A stretch of DNA of 64,000 bases, taken from the NCBI RefSeq assembly GCF_003429095.1, contig NZ_QVTE01000008.1, forward strand, positions 248,001 through 312,000, given 5' to 3'. Positions within the stretch are counted from its first letter, which is position 1. Every line of letters starts with the position of its first letter. The notes below the pieces were generated by a model. It did no database searches and was not told where the DNA came from. It was given only the letters and a program-made list of their open reading frames with translations. This document shows positions 1-7,675 of the stretch, piece by piece. The translations under genes and the position numbers were made by a program. The stretch is from Peribacillus saganii. GTDB lineage: Bacteria; Bacillota; Bacilli; Bacillales; DSM-1321.

Positions 1-456
1 GTGATAACAATCGGAAAAATTACTGGCGGCACAGTACAGAATATTATTGCAGAAAATGCACGCCTGGAAGGTACGATTCGGACTCTTTCTGTGGATTCCA
101 TGAAAAAAGTGAAGCAAAGGGTCAAGGAGTTAATTAAGGGTGTGGAAATCGGATATCAATGTGAAGCATCGATAGACTTTGGCTGTATGTACCATGAGGT
201 TAATAATGAAAGTACCCTTACACGCGAATTTATGGAGTTTGCTGCCCGCCAGGAGGGTATTACTGTATTTGAGTGCAGCGAGCAAATGACAGGTGAGGAC
301 TTTGGTTTTATGCTTAACGAAATTCCCGGCTTTATGTTTTGGCTGGGGGCTAACTCAGAGTTCGGTCTGCACCATTCTAAAATCAATCCCGATGAATCAG
401 CCATTGAAACAGCTATAAACCTCCTTATCCCTTATTTAAGGTACAAAGGAGAATAA
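1..456 (+). CDS. ykuR: N-acetyldiaminopimelate deacetylase, C-terminal part (5' end outside window)
   Basis: This is the last ~151 residues of an M20-family metallopeptidase. In Bacillus the YkuR enzyme removes the acetyl group from N-acetyl-LL-diaminopimelate in the acetyl branch of lysine and cell-wall diaminopimelate synthesis. The visible part holds the end of the dimerisation domain ([19 protein letters not shown]) and the C-terminal catalytic lobe, including [12 protein letters not shown] and the metal-ligand region [10 protein letters not shown] near the end. Family members are about 375 residues, so the N-terminal catalytic half lies upstream of position 1, and the GTG at position 1 is only an in-frame codon. 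A terminator follows at 472-507. In B. subtilis ykuS and ykuT lie between this gene and ykuU; here they are absent. The family is clear; the exact substrate is inferred from synteny. Confidence 0.85.
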   Translation: MITIGKITGGTVQNIIAENARLEGTIRTLSVDSMKKVKQRVKELIKGVEIGYQCEASIDFGCMYHEVNNESTLTREFMEFAARQEGITVFECSEQMTGEDFGFMLNEIPGFMFWLGANSEFGLHHSKINPDESAIETAINLLIPYLRYKGE

Positions 457-471
457 TTTTTATGAAATAAG

Positions 472-507
472 TCTCTGTAAGACATGGTCTTTCAGGGATT
501 TTTTTAA
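472..507 (+). terminator. Intrinsic terminator of ykuR
   Basis: The arms GTCTCTG and CAGGGAT (with GU pairs), extended by AAGAC/GTCTT around a 3-nt loop, are followed by seven T residues. It ends the diaminopimelate operon transcript. The remaining DNA to 731 holds nothing I can assign. Confidence 0.8.
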
Positions 508-731
508 TAATCAGCTTTTATTTCAAAGACAGTTGAAGCATTTATAATATTTTGTCGAGATTTGAAGTCGTATTGTTTTATTAAGAAAATGAACAGTGGT
601 AAACTGGTACCTGTTGTAGATAAAAAATCCTGGTTTTTGGTTTACGATAGTGTAATCAGGGGCAACCTTATAATGGCCAGGCTTTGCTTTATTAATAATC
701 AATACTTCTTTAAATTGATTTTAATCAAGTG

Positions 732-760
732 TTGACGGTAATAGGGGTCTTGTCTATAAT
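732..760 (+). promoter_or_regulatory. Sigma-A type promoter of ykuU
   Basis: A -35 box TTGACG (732-737) and a perfect -10 box TATAAT (755-760) are separated by 17 bp. The predicted start near 767 gives a leader of about 70 nt before ykuU. I saw no clear PerR or Fur box over it. Confidence 0.8.
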
Positions 761-836
761 GGATATTGTGTAAAAAAATAAATGAGAAAAATAAAATATT
801 TTCTCAATAAAAATTTGTTTTTGGAGGGATTTATTC

Positions 837-1385
837 ATGCCAGAGCGTATGGTAGGAAAACAAGCACCTCGTTTCGAAATGGATGCTGTATTAGCAAATA
901 AGGAATTTGGTAAAGTTAGTCTTGAAGAGAATATGAAGAATGATAAATGGACAGTTCTTTTCTTCTATCCAATGGATTTTACTTTCGTATGCCCGACAGA
1001 AATCACTGCTATGTCTGACCGTAATGACGAATTTGACGATCTTGATGCTGTTGTAATTGGAGTATCTACTGATACTATCCATACACACTTAGCTTGGATT
1101 AATACTGATCGTAAAGAGAACGGCTTAGGCGACCTTAACTATCCGCTAGCTGCAGATACAAACCATGTAGTTTCCCGGGATTATGGCGTATTGATCGAAG
1201 AAGAAGGTGTTGCTCTTCGTGGTCTGTTCATCATTAGTCCTGAAGGAGAGTTAATGTACTCTGTTGTTAACCATAACAATATTGGACGTGACGTTGATGA
1301 AACACTTCGCGTTCTTCAAGCTCTTCAAACTGGCGGTCTTTGCCCGGCTAACTGGAGACCTGGACAAGCTACACTAAACGCTTAA
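837..1385 (+). CDS. ykuU: 2-Cys peroxiredoxin YkuU
   Basis: A typical 2-Cys peroxiredoxin of the AhpC/TSA family, 182 residues, the usual length. It would reduce hydrogen peroxide and organic peroxides in the cytoplasm with electrons from a thioredoxin-like partner. The peroxidatic cysteine is Cys52 in FTFVCPTE and the resolving cysteine is Cys169 in GGLCPANW. The ATG at 837 follows a good GGAGG sequence. The thioredoxin-fold protein YkuV is encoded next on the same strand, and the pair is conserved in Bacillus, which suggests that YkuV or thioredoxin recycles it. It has its own promoter at 732-760, and a long structured element separates it from ykuV. Confidence 0.93.
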   Translation: MPERMVGKQAPRFEMDAVLANKEFGKVSLEENMKNDKWTVLFFYPMDFTFVCPTEITAMSDRNDEFDDLDAVVIGVSTDTIHTHLAWINTDRKENGLGDLNYPLAADTNHVVSRDYGVLIEEEGVALRGLFIISPEGELMYSVVNHNNIGRDVDETLRVLQALQTGGLCPANWRPGQATLNA

Positions 1386-1404
1386 TCGAAATTTAGAAAT
1401 GTGT

Positions 1405-1513
1405 GAGGCTGTTCCATAGTGGTTCGTGATGCGTTTTCAGACAAGAATAAGGTGAGGGGAATTCCTGCCGCCCTTGTCTGCCAATCCGTCCCTCTATGGA
1501 ATAGTCTCTTTTT
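1405..1513 (+). terminator. Long two-helix hairpin ending in a T tract between ykuU and ykuV
   Basis: The outer arms GAGGCTGTTCCATAG (1405-1419) and CTATGGAATAGTCTC (1494-1508) pair with GU wobbles. Inside lies a perfect 8-bp helix, CAGACAAG (1438-1445) with CTTGTCTG (1473-1480). A five-T tract follows at 1509-1513. It could act as a terminator or attenuator that lowers ykuV relative to ykuU, or be a small palindromic repeat. No T-box, purine-box or SAM-box signatures are visible. Confidence 0.55.
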
Positions 1514-1545
1514 GGATAAGAAAAAATCATCGGAGGTGCAAAAAA

Positions 1546-2004
1546 ATGAAATTACGTGATCAAATGCCAGAACTACAAGGAGCTACTGACTGGTTAAATG
1601 GCCAGGTAACAAAAGAAGAACTGGTTGGTGAAAGACCAACGCTTATCCACTTCTGGTCAGTAAGCTGTTATTTATGTAAAGAAGCTATGCCGCAGGTTAA
1701 TGAATTCAGGGACAAATATCAGGGCAAGCTTAACGTTGTGGCTGTCCATATGCCGCGTTCTGAAGATGACCTTAACATGGATGACATTAAGAAAACAGCG
1801 GAAGAACATGGCATATCACAGCCAATCTTTGTTGATAACGAATTAAAGCTTAATGATGCTTTTGAAAATCAATATGTTCCTGCTTATTATGTGTTTGACA
1901 AAGAAGGAAAGCTTCGTCACTTCCAGGCTGGCGGAAGCGGTATGAAAATGCTTGAAAAGCGCGTAAACCGTGTTCTTGATGAAACTGAAGCAGCAGAAAA
2001 GTGA
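1546..2004 (+). CDS. ykuV: Thioredoxin-like thiol-disulfide oxidoreductase YkuV
   Basis: Cytoplasmic thioredoxin-fold protein of 152 residues with a CxxC redox site, Cys41-Tyr-Leu-Cys44, in HFWSVSCYLCKEAMP; the family has been described as thiol-disulfide oxidoreductase. The cis-proline region is at YVPAYYVF, and the C-terminal FQAGGSGMKMLEKRVNRVL is highly typical of YkuV. I chose the ATG at 1546, preceded by GGAGG at 1532-1536, over an in-frame ATG at 1474 that lies inside the upstream hairpin. There is no signal peptide. Its place behind ykuU suggests it supplies electrons for peroxide reduction (inference). A terminator follows at 2021-2043. Confidence 0.92.
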   Translation: MKLRDQMPELQGATDWLNGQVTKEELVGERPTLIHFWSVSCYLCKEAMPQVNEFRDKYQGKLNVVAVHMPRSEDDLNMDDIKKTAEEHGISQPIFVDNELKLNDAFENQYVPAYYVFDKEGKLRHFQAGGSGMKMLEKRVNRVLDETEAAEK

Positions 2005-2020
2005 TTATACCTATTAAACA

Positions 2021-2043
2021 AGCCAGGCTTAGCCTGGCTTTTG
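2021..2043 (+). terminator. Terminator of ykuV
   Basis: The perfect arms AGCCAGGC and GCCTGGCT around a TTA loop are followed by TTTTG. Between here and ktrC (2044-2366) I see no coding potential. There is a weak TACAAT box near 2255, but no convincing -35 element and no c-di-AMP riboswitch. Confidence 0.85.
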
Positions 2044-2366
2044 TTGTGCTGAAATAAAGATAAAAAGGCAAAACCTGCTTAAAGAAAAAACTAAAAATAC
2101 TCCCCGCTTCACGATCCATGATTCTCCAGACAAAAGTTTCTTTTTTATAAGGCTATATCGGACAACAAAAGTTCGCGAGCTTTACAGTAGAGGCACAATT
2201 AGTTAGTTAAGTAATGAATCAAAAGCAGACTGAGGTGTGAGTTCCCTGATAATCATGTTACAATAATAAAAAGAAGTATTTTGAATTATCGAGAACAGCG
2301 TGATTCACTAATAATAGCGTTTATACGATTTTTTCTATTAGCACGAATATTGTGGGGGAATTCTCA

Positions 2367-3026
2367 GTGAAAAAAGAATTTGTTGTAATCGGTCTGGGCC
2401 GTTTTGGAGGCAGTATTTGCAAGGCTCTAGCCGAGCAAGGAATGGAAGTACTGGCAATTGACAATAATGAAGACAGAGTGAATGAATATGCAATGATTGC
2501 ATCTCACGCTGTTGTTGGAGATACAACGGATGAAATGGTCTTAAAAAGCCTAGGCATCCGTAACTTTGACCATGTCATCGTAGCAATTGGCGATAATATC
2601 CAATCCAGCATCTTGACGACTCTGATGCTGAAGGAACTGGGTGTTAATAATATTACCGTGAAAGCGCAAAATGATTATCATGAAAAGGTGCTGCGTAAAA
2701 TTGGTGCAGACCATGTGGTCCATCCAGAACGTGATATGGGCCGAAGAATTGCAAACAATATCGTTTCCAATAATGTTTTAGATTATCTCGAGCTTTCGGA
2801 GGAGCATTCCATTGTAGAAATTGTTGCCAGCCAAAAAATGGATGGCAATTCAATCATTGATTTGGATATCCGCGCGAAATATGGAATTAATATCGTTGCC
2901 ATCAAACGCGGCCAAGATATTATAGTTTCACCACAGGCAAATGAAATTATCAGGACAGGAGACATCTTGATTGTAATCGGAGCTGATACAGACATTAACC
3001 GGTTTGAAAGACGGATAGTTGAATAA
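2367..3026 (+). CDS. ktrC: Ktr potassium uptake system, regulatory subunit KtrC
   Basis: Cytoplasmic RCK protein of 219 residues that gates the KtrD (or KtrB) potassium channel; Ktr RCK proteins bind nucleotides in the N-lobe and c-di-AMP in the C-lobe (known for the family). The Rossmann RCK_N domain (residues ~3-125) starts with VIGLGRFGGSICKAL, a GxGxFG nucleotide-binding loop, and contains GDTTDEMVLKS. The RCK_C domain spans ~135-215 (RTGDILIVIGADTDINRFER). The GTG at 2367, 8 nt after a GGGGG Shine-Dalgarno sequence, gives the usual length; the in-frame GTG at 2352 overlaps that sequence. The position next to rnjA matches B. subtilis ktrC (ykqB) rather than ktrA. No channel subunit gene is nearby. 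Confidence 0.88.
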   Translation: MKKEFVVIGLGRFGGSICKALAEQGMEVLAIDNNEDRVNEYAMIASHAVVGDTTDEMVLKSLGIRNFDHVIVAIGDNIQSSILTTLMLKELGVNNITVKAQNDYHEKVLRKIGADHVVHPERDMGRRIANNIVSNNVLDYLELSEEHSIVEIVASQKMDGNSIIDLDIRAKYGINIVAIKRGQDIIVSPQANEIIRTGDILIVIGADTDINRFERRIVE

Positions 3027-3039
3027 GGTAGTTTGCACA

Positions 3040-3081
3040 AAATAGAATGCCGCTCCCAGTTGGGAAGCGGCATTCTATTTG
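3040..3081. terminator. Bidirectional terminator between convergent ktrC and rnjA
   Basis: A nearly perfect hairpin of about 15 bp, with arms AAATAGAATGCCGCT and AGCGGCATTCTATTT, has A-rich 5' and T-rich 3' flanks on either strand. It can end both ktrC and rnjA transcripts. Confidence 0.88.
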
Positions 3082-3151
3082 CTATGCAATGTATAACAGC
3101 TATGAGCAAGTCTTCCGGATGCTGGAAGGTTATCCTATATGCTAGCGCCTC

Positions 3152-4819
3152 TTAAACCTCCATTATGATCGGAAGGATCATAGGACGGCGTTTTGTTTTT
3201 TCATAAAGGAATGGGGAAAGTGTGTCAGTGATTTCATTTTTAATTTCGGACCACTGAGTTGTCCTTCTTTCCATTACTTTATTCAGGTGCTTTGTGATAA
3301 GTGTTTGAGCGTCATTAATTAGGTCTCCGGACTCACGCATATAGACAAATCCGCGGGAAATGATGTCAGGACCAGCCGCAATTTTGAAATCTTTCATATT
3401 AATACTTACAACAACTACTACTAGTCCTTCTTCAGAAAGAATGCGGCGGTCGCGCAGCACGATATTTCCTATATCACCAATTCCGCTTCCGTCAATATAC
3501 ACCGAACCAGAAGGAATCTTTCCAGCGATTTGGGCAGTATTCTCACTAAGCGCCAACACTTCGCCGTTGTCCATGATAAAGCAGTTTTCTTCAGGTACAC
3601 CGCAATCAATAGCATGTCGCGCATGCATCTTCTGCATTCGGTACTCCCCATGGATCGGCATGAAAAACTTTGGATTCATCAGGCGAAGCATCAGCTTTTG
3701 CTCCTCCTGCCCGCCGTGTCCAGAGGTATGGATGTCACTAAGTTTTCCGTGAATAACTTCCGCCCCAGCTTTAAAAAGCATGTTAATGGTTCTGCTGACT
3801 GAAATGGTATTACCCGGGATAGGGGAAGAAGAAAATACAACTGTATCTCCGGGTATGATTTGAATCTGCCTGTGAGTCCCATTTGCAATTCTGGACAGGG
3901 CTGCCATTGGTTCACCTTGGCTTCCTGTACACAGGATCGTAACCCGGTTTGCAGGAAGTCGGTTGATTTGATTTGACTCAATGAATGTATCCTTAGGAGC
4001 GCGAATATAGCCAAGCTCCTGGCCAATTGTGATAGCTGCTTCCATGCTTCTTCCAAAAACGGCTATTTTACGGCCGTTTTGGACTGCAGCTTCCGTAACC
4101 TGCTGCAAGCGATGGATGTTGGAAGCGAATGTAGCGAATATAACGCGGCCGTCCACTTTTCTGAATATATCATGGATGCTTTCGCCCACACGGCTTTCGG
4201 ACATTGTGAAATTAGGTACTTCGCTGTTTGTGCTGTCAGAGAGCAGACAAAGTACGCCTTCTTTTCCGATTTCAGCCATTTTTATCAAGTTGGCAGGTTC
4301 ACCGACTGGAGTGAAATCAAATTTGAAATCTCCGGTATGGACAATCTGCCCTGGAGGAGTCTTAACAACGATACCATATGAATCTGGAATACTGTGAGTA
4401 GTGCGGAAAAATGTAACCGATGTTTTGCGGAATTTTATAATGTCGTCCTCTTGAATTTCAATCATCTTCGTTTGCCGAAGAAGTCCATGCTCTTCAAGCT
4501 TGTTACGCAATAGGCCGAGTGCAAGCTTGCCGCCATAAACAGGGACATTCACTTCGCGAAGCAGGTAAGGAATACCGCCGATATGGTCTTCATGGCCATG
4601 GGTAATGAATAACCCTTTAATTTTATCAGCGTTTTTTACTAAGTATGAATAATCCGGGATTACATAGTCTATACCGAGCAGTTCATCTTCCGGAAATTTA
4701 ATTCCCGCGTCAATCAGGATGATTTCGTCCTGGAACTGAACGCCATAAGTGTTTTTTCCTATTTCGCCAAGTCCGCCGAGGGCGAATACAGCTGTTTGAT
4801 CATTTTTCACAAATTTCAT
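3152..4819 (-). CDS. rnjA: Ribonuclease J1
   Basis: RNase J1, 555 residues, the usual length. It has 5'-3' exonuclease and endonuclease activity and is central to mRNA decay and rRNA maturation in Bacillus. The metallo-beta-lactamase core carries the zinc motif HGHEDH at residues 74-79, HTGDFKFD and the later beta-CASP motifs ([28 protein letters not shown]), followed by the C-terminal dimerisation region. It is read 6 nt after rpoY on the same strand, so the two are co-transcribed, as in B. subtilis. The partner GapA-SR1P interaction described for RNase J1 is of interest because SR1 lies about 12 kb away. Transcription ends at 3040-3081. Confidence 0.97.
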   Translation of the reverse strand: MKFVKNDQTAVFALGGLGEIGKNTYGVQFQDEIILIDAGIKFPEDELLGIDYVIPDYSYLVKNADKIKGLFITHGHEDHIGGIPYLLREVNVPVYGGKLALGLLRNKLEEHGLLRQTKMIEIQEDDIIKFRKTSVTFFRTTHSIPDSYGIVVKTPPGQIVHTGDFKFDFTPVGEPANLIKMAEIGKEGVLCLLSDSTNSEVPNFTMSESRVGESIHDIFRKVDGRVIFATFASNIHRLQQVTEAAVQNGRKIAVFGRSMEAAITIGQELGYIRAPKDTFIESNQINRLPANRVTILCTGSQGEPMAALSRIANGTHRQIQIIPGDTVVFSSSPIPGNTISVSRTINMLFKAGAEVIHGKLSDIHTSGHGGQEEQKLMLRLMNPKFFMPIHGEYRMQKMHARHAIDCGVPEENCFIMDNGEVLALSENTAQIAGKIPSGSVYIDGSGIGDIGNIVLRDRRILSEEGLVVVVVSINMKDFKIAAGPDIISRGFVYMRESGDLINDAQTLITKHLNKVMERRTTQWSEIKNEITDTLSPFLYEKTKRRPMILPIIMEV

Positions 4820-4825
4820 AAATTA

Positions 4826-5035
4826 TCATTGCTCCAATACTTTAAAATCTGCATTTCGTTTTTCATATTCTAAGTGATCACCAGTCACAGGCTGGATGAA
4901 CTCAATGTTGTAAGGCTCATGCTTGATTTTCAAGCGGACGTCGCGTTCCGATTCAGCCTCTACATAAATTGTTTTAGTGTTTTCACGAACAGGTACCTGT
5001 GATGCATTTACTTGATAGTATACCTTAAATATCAT
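4826..5035 (-). CDS. rpoY: RNA polymerase epsilon subunit
   Basis: Small cytoplasmic protein of 69 residues, formerly YkzG (DUF1447), which binds the core RNA polymerase of Firmicutes near the jaw. The sequence [20 protein letters not shown] with [13 protein letters not shown] is characteristic of the family. It begins with ATG at 5035 behind a GAGGGG site and is followed 6 nt later by rnjA, an arrangement conserved in Bacillus. An AT-rich TATAAT-containing stretch lies upstream (about 5075-5085) but lacks a good -35 box. Confidence 0.95.
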   Translation of the reverse strand: MIFKVYYQVNASQVPVRENTKTIYVEAESERDVRLKIKHEPYNIEFIQPVTGDHLEYEKRNADFKVLEQ

Positions 5036-5184
5036 TTTTATCGCCCCTCATTTAATTAATTGCTTTTTTCATTATATATAAAAAACACAATTATTTCATG
5101 TTTTACAACATCCAGTTAATTAAATGTAAAAATATAAAGAAAATGGAAAAAGATAGTCACTTGAAAACTGTACAATAAAGAAGA

Positions 5185-5214
5185 AGCCCTTCGCAAGTTT
5201 TGAAGGGCTTTTTT
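5185..5214 (-). terminator. Terminator downstream of the 23-codon gene
   Basis: The arms AGCCCTTC (5185-5192) and GAAGGGCT (5202-5209) form a hairpin. On the minus strand it lies just after the small gene at 5223-5294 and is followed by TTCTTCTTTATT. On the plus strand it is followed by six T, but no plus-strand gene precedes it, so its main job is probably on the minus strand. Confidence 0.7.
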
Positions 5215-5222
5215 AGCATAAA

Positions 5223-5294
5223 TTATGCAATTGTTTTTTTTCTTAACAGATCATTCCATTGTTTAAGCAGCTTTTTGCGCAGCTTTTTTAACAT
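5223..5294 (-). CDS. Small cationic amphipathic peptide, 23 residues, unknown
   Basis: The reading frame starts with ATG (5294) and encodes 23 residues beginning MLKKLRKKLLKQWNDLL. It has nine Lys/Arg and one acidic residue, and Leu/Trp at positions 2, 5, 9, 10, 13, 16 and 17, so it would form a basic amphipathic helix. Support for a real gene: an unusually strong ribosome binding site GGGAGTGATC 9 nt before the ATG, a possible sigma-A promoter (TTTACA, 16 bp, TAAAAT at 5318-5345) and a terminator just beyond the stop. It stands alone between rpoY and ykrA. I do not recognise the family. It could be membrane-active, nucleic-acid-binding or a regulatory peptide; nothing in the sequence decides. 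Confidence 0.6.
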   Translation of the reverse strand: MLKKLRKKLLKQWNDLLRKKTIA

Positions 5295-5317
5295 GGCTGA
5301 TCACTCCCTTTGTCCTT

Positions 5318-5345
5318 ATTTTATACCAATTTGCCAGAATGTAAA
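5318..5345 (-). promoter_or_regulatory. Possible promoter of the 23-codon gene
   Basis: On the minus strand TTTACA (5345-5340) and TAAAAT (5323-5318) are 16 bp apart. The start would lie about 15-20 nt before the Shine-Dalgarno sequence. The DNA from 5346 to 5610 holds no convincing gene. Confidence 0.45.
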
Positions 5346-5623
5346 TATGTCTTTATGGGGAATTTACTATATTACATCCCTGGAATTTCAGAAAGTTTTC
5401 TTTTGCTTAAGGTTTGTCCGCAAGCCGCCCATACTAGTAAATAAGTTCTTTGCTTATAGAGTATGTTATTAGATGCAAACTATTTCAAGGATATTAATGG
5501 AAAAAATATCAGCTGGAGGCGCTGGACAGCCCGATGTGCTTGACATCCAAAAGAGCGGGGTTTTTAATTGTAGCAGGATAAAAACTATCAGGAAGCCAAA
5601 ATTCTGATTAGGAAGTGAAATGT

Positions 5624-6400
5624 TTGGATAAGAAAATTGTTTTTTTTGATATTGATGGTACATTGCTTGACCATGATAAAAAGCTGCCCGATTCGACTCG
5701 TCTTGCGATTAAAGAGCTGCAGGAAACTGGAGTATTTGTCGCAATTGCAACAGGCAGGGCACCTTTTATGTTTGAACCTCTAAGAAAACAGCTTGATATC
5801 GATACTTTTGTTAGTTTTAACGGACAATTTGTGGTTTTTGAGGGTGAAGTGATATACAGAAATCCGCTCTGTCAGACTGGACTCGAAAGACTTACCGCTA
5901 AAGCAAAATCACTTGGTATCCCATTGGTGTATATGAATGAGTCAACAATGAAGGCAAGCGTCCGGTCAAGTGAAAGAATTGAGGAGGCTATGGCATCACT
6001 CAGGTTTCCTCATCCTGAAATGAACGAAGTTTTCTATACAGATAGTGATATCTTTCAATCGCTCTTGTTCTGCACAGAAGAGGAAGAAAAAAGCTATACG
6101 GACTCATTTCCGGAATTCCACTTTATTCGCTGGCATCCGTATTCCATCGATGTCCTGCCTCATGGAGGATCAAAAGCTGAAGGCATAAAGATCCTAATGG
6201 AGAGGGTGGGTTTTAAGCTGGAGGATGTATACGCGTTTGGTGACGGATTAAATGATATTGAGATGATTAAGACCGTAGGCTATGGCATTGCAATGGGCAA
6301 TGCGGGTGATGCGCTAAAGGAACATGCTTATTATGTAACAAGAGATGTAGCGGAAGATGGTATCCTGCACGGATTAAAAGAAATGAAGCTGATAAAATAA
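5624..6400 (+). CDS. ykrA: Cof-type HAD-superfamily sugar-phosphate phosphatase YkrA
   Basis: Cytoplasmic HAD phosphatase of the Cof/IIB subfamily, 258 residues. The nucleophile motif DIDGT comes first (KIVFFDIDGTLLDHD), motif II is IATGR, the C2B cap occupies the middle, and motif IV is GDGLNDIEM with GIAMGNAGDALKEHA after it. Such enzymes hydrolyse sugar phosphates, flavin or nucleotide phosphates; the substrate cannot be read from sequence. I prefer the TTG at 5624, 8 nt after GGAAG, because the upstream in-frame GTG at 5615 overlaps that site. The position next to def matches ykrA in B. subtilis. It converges with def over a terminator. Confidence 0.85.
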   Translation: MDKKIVFFDIDGTLLDHDKKLPDSTRLAIKELQETGVFVAIATGRAPFMFEPLRKQLDIDTFVSFNGQFVVFEGEVIYRNPLCQTGLERLTAKAKSLGIPLVYMNESTMKASVRSSERIEEAMASLRFPHPEMNEVFYTDSDIFQSLLFCTEEEEKSYTDSFPEFHFIRWHPYSIDVLPHGGSKAEGIKILMERVGFKLEDVYAFGDGLNDIEMIKTVGYGIAMGNAGDALKEHAYYVTRDVAEDGILHGLKEMKLIK

Positions 6401-6429
6401 TGAGCAGTATACTTAATGCTAAAAGAGAA

Positions 6430-6465
6430 AAAACCTTGCTGTGTGACATAGAACAGCAAGGTTTC
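6430..6465. terminator. Terminator between convergent ykrA and def
   Basis: A 12-bp perfect hairpin with arms AAACCTTGCTGT and ACAGCAAGGTTT. On the minus strand it is followed by TTTTTTCTCTTTT, making it a strong terminator for def; it may also stop ykrA. Confidence 0.85.
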
Positions 6466-6487
6466 ATAGGCTTTAAAACCGATTTTA

Positions 6488-7042
6488 TTAACGGTCAATC
6501 GCTGACGCGTTTTCCGGAATAGCAAACGGATCATTTTCTTGGATGTGATCATAAAACATAATTCCGTTTAAATGGTCGATTTCATGCTGAAAAACAATGG
6601 CGGGCAGGCCTCTTAAGCGAATCTTTACGTCCTCACCTTCTAGGGTAGTACCGGTTACTGTGACTCTTGAATAACGCGGTACATAGCCAGGGACAGACCT
6701 GTCTACAGATAAGCAGCCTTCACCTGCAGTCAAATAAGCTTTTTCGACTGAGTGGCTGACAATTCTCGGATTAAATAGAGCATAGCTAATTAAATTACCT
6801 TTTTCATCTGTCAAATGGACAGCAATCATCCGTTTTGCGACATTTATTTGCGGAGCTGCAAGGCCGATTCCAGGACGAAGCCCATATTTTTCAGCGATAA
6901 CCGGATCTTGGCTATTTTGAACGTATTCCACCAAGTTGCCCAGTATTTCCTTTTCCTCGTCGGTTGCAGGCAGCTGGACCTCTGCGGCAACCTTTCTAAG
7001 AGTTGGATGCCCCTCTTTAATGATATCCTTCATCGTAATCAC
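6488..7042 (-). CDS. def: Peptide deformylase
   Basis: Iron/zinc peptide deformylase, which removes the N-formyl group from nascent proteins at the ribosome exit. All three family motifs are present: [13 protein letters not shown] and the metal site HEIDH. The GTG at 7042 gives 184 residues and follows GAGGTG by 6 nt; the in-frame GTG at 7051 overlaps that site. The length, the insert near the N-terminus ([17 protein letters not shown]) and the position next to ykrA and ykyA match B. subtilis YkrB (DefB), a type 2 deformylase. It is monocistronic, unlike def genes paired with fmt. Confidence 0.95.
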   Translation of the reverse strand: MITMKDIIKEGHPTLRKVAAEVQLPATDEEKEILGNLVEYVQNSQDPVIAEKYGLRPGIGLAAPQINVAKRMIAVHLTDEKGNLISYALFNPRIVSHSVEKAYLTAGEGCLSVDRSVPGYVPRYSRVTVTGTTLEGEDVKIRLRGLPAIVFQHEIDHLNGIMFYDHIQENDPFAIPENASAIDR

Positions 7043-7277
7043 TATATTCACCTCTGTTTAAGTACCAACTGACATTCATATGATTTAGTCTAACAAAATG
7101 AAGGTCAAATGTTAATTGCTAACTGCGGCACAAAGAATGCAAATTACTGCTATTAATATGTGAAAGAAGCTCCTTCCGTTAAAAAAGGTTAACTGCTTCA
7201 ACATTCGACAACAATGCGGCAGCCTTTTGGGTTAGTTCGATAATAAAGTTTTTGAACGCAGCTATTACGGGTATATC

Positions 7278-7448
7278 TCATTTGTGAATATGTTCATCAC
7301 CACGTGAGTAGAAGATACCGACAATGATAAGCAATATAAATAGTATAATTACGACAGTAAAATTAATGGCAGATTTTTTGGGATGGGGTTCCGGGGAGTG
7401 ATAGCCATAATGAAAATATTCATGGCCGGTATTATAAGAGCCGTACAT
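7278..7448 (-). CDS. YjcZ-like small sporulation membrane peptide
   Basis: A 56-residue protein with a Tyr/His/Gly-rich N-terminus (MYGSYNTGHEYFHYGYHS), one membrane helix around residues 30-47 ending in LFILLIIVGIF, and a short polar tail. The LFILLIIVG block is the hallmark of the YjcZ family of tiny sporulation proteins. The ATG at 7448 has a perfect AGGAGG 6 nt upstream (7455-7460). A sigma-K-like promoter lies just before it. It stands alone between def and ykyA. The family call is by motif; the function is unknown beyond an association with spore formation. Confidence 0.7.
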   Translation of the reverse strand: MYGSYNTGHEYFHYGYHSPEPHPKKSAINFTVVIILFILLIIVGIFYSRGDEHIHK

Positions 7449-7484
7449 AATAATCCTCCTTTTTCATACGAAATGCTTTTTCTA

Positions 7485-7513
7485 TAGCTTATGCCCAGGT
7501 ATTGGTTTATGTA
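7485..7513 (-). promoter_or_regulatory. Candidate sigma-K promoter of the YjcZ-like gene
   Basis: Reading the minus strand, CATAAGCTA (7493-7485) fits the CATAnnnTA -10 element of late mother-cell sigma-K promoters. An AC dinucleotide (7512-7511) stands 17 bp upstream as the minimal -35 element. A second near-copy of the same box (CATAAGCCTA) lies close by, so the segment is an imperfect direct repeat. Confidence 0.45.
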
Positions 7514-7619
7514 TAGGCTTATGCCCAATCATAATTTATTGCCTGCTGAATATAATGGTTTACATAAACTTCATAGGGAGGACAAGCCGTCCGCTGTGAG
7601 GATACAGGGTTGTTTCTTA

Positions 7620-7648
7620 TTGTCAAATAGTTGGTGAGCCGTTATAGT
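7620..7648 (+). promoter_or_regulatory. Sigma-A type promoter of ykyA
   Basis: TTGTCA (7620-7625) and TATAGT (7643-7648) are separated by 17 bp, about 28 nt before the ykyA start. Confidence 0.65.
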
Positions 7649-7675
7649 AGATATATTATTTAGGGGGAATTACTA

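Noticed and set aside
590-739. A 49-codon plus-strand frame before ykuU
   Set aside because: No ribosome binding site, no terminator and no family resemblance; it runs into the ykuU promoter.
2044-2366. Possible c-di-AMP (ydaO-type) riboswitch before ktrC
   Set aside because: The conserved riboswitch blocks are not visible and no terminator-antiterminator pair precedes ktrC.
3360-4397. Several long plus-strand frames inside rnjA
   Set aside because: They are antisense shadows of a conserved gene, with biased composition and no start signals.
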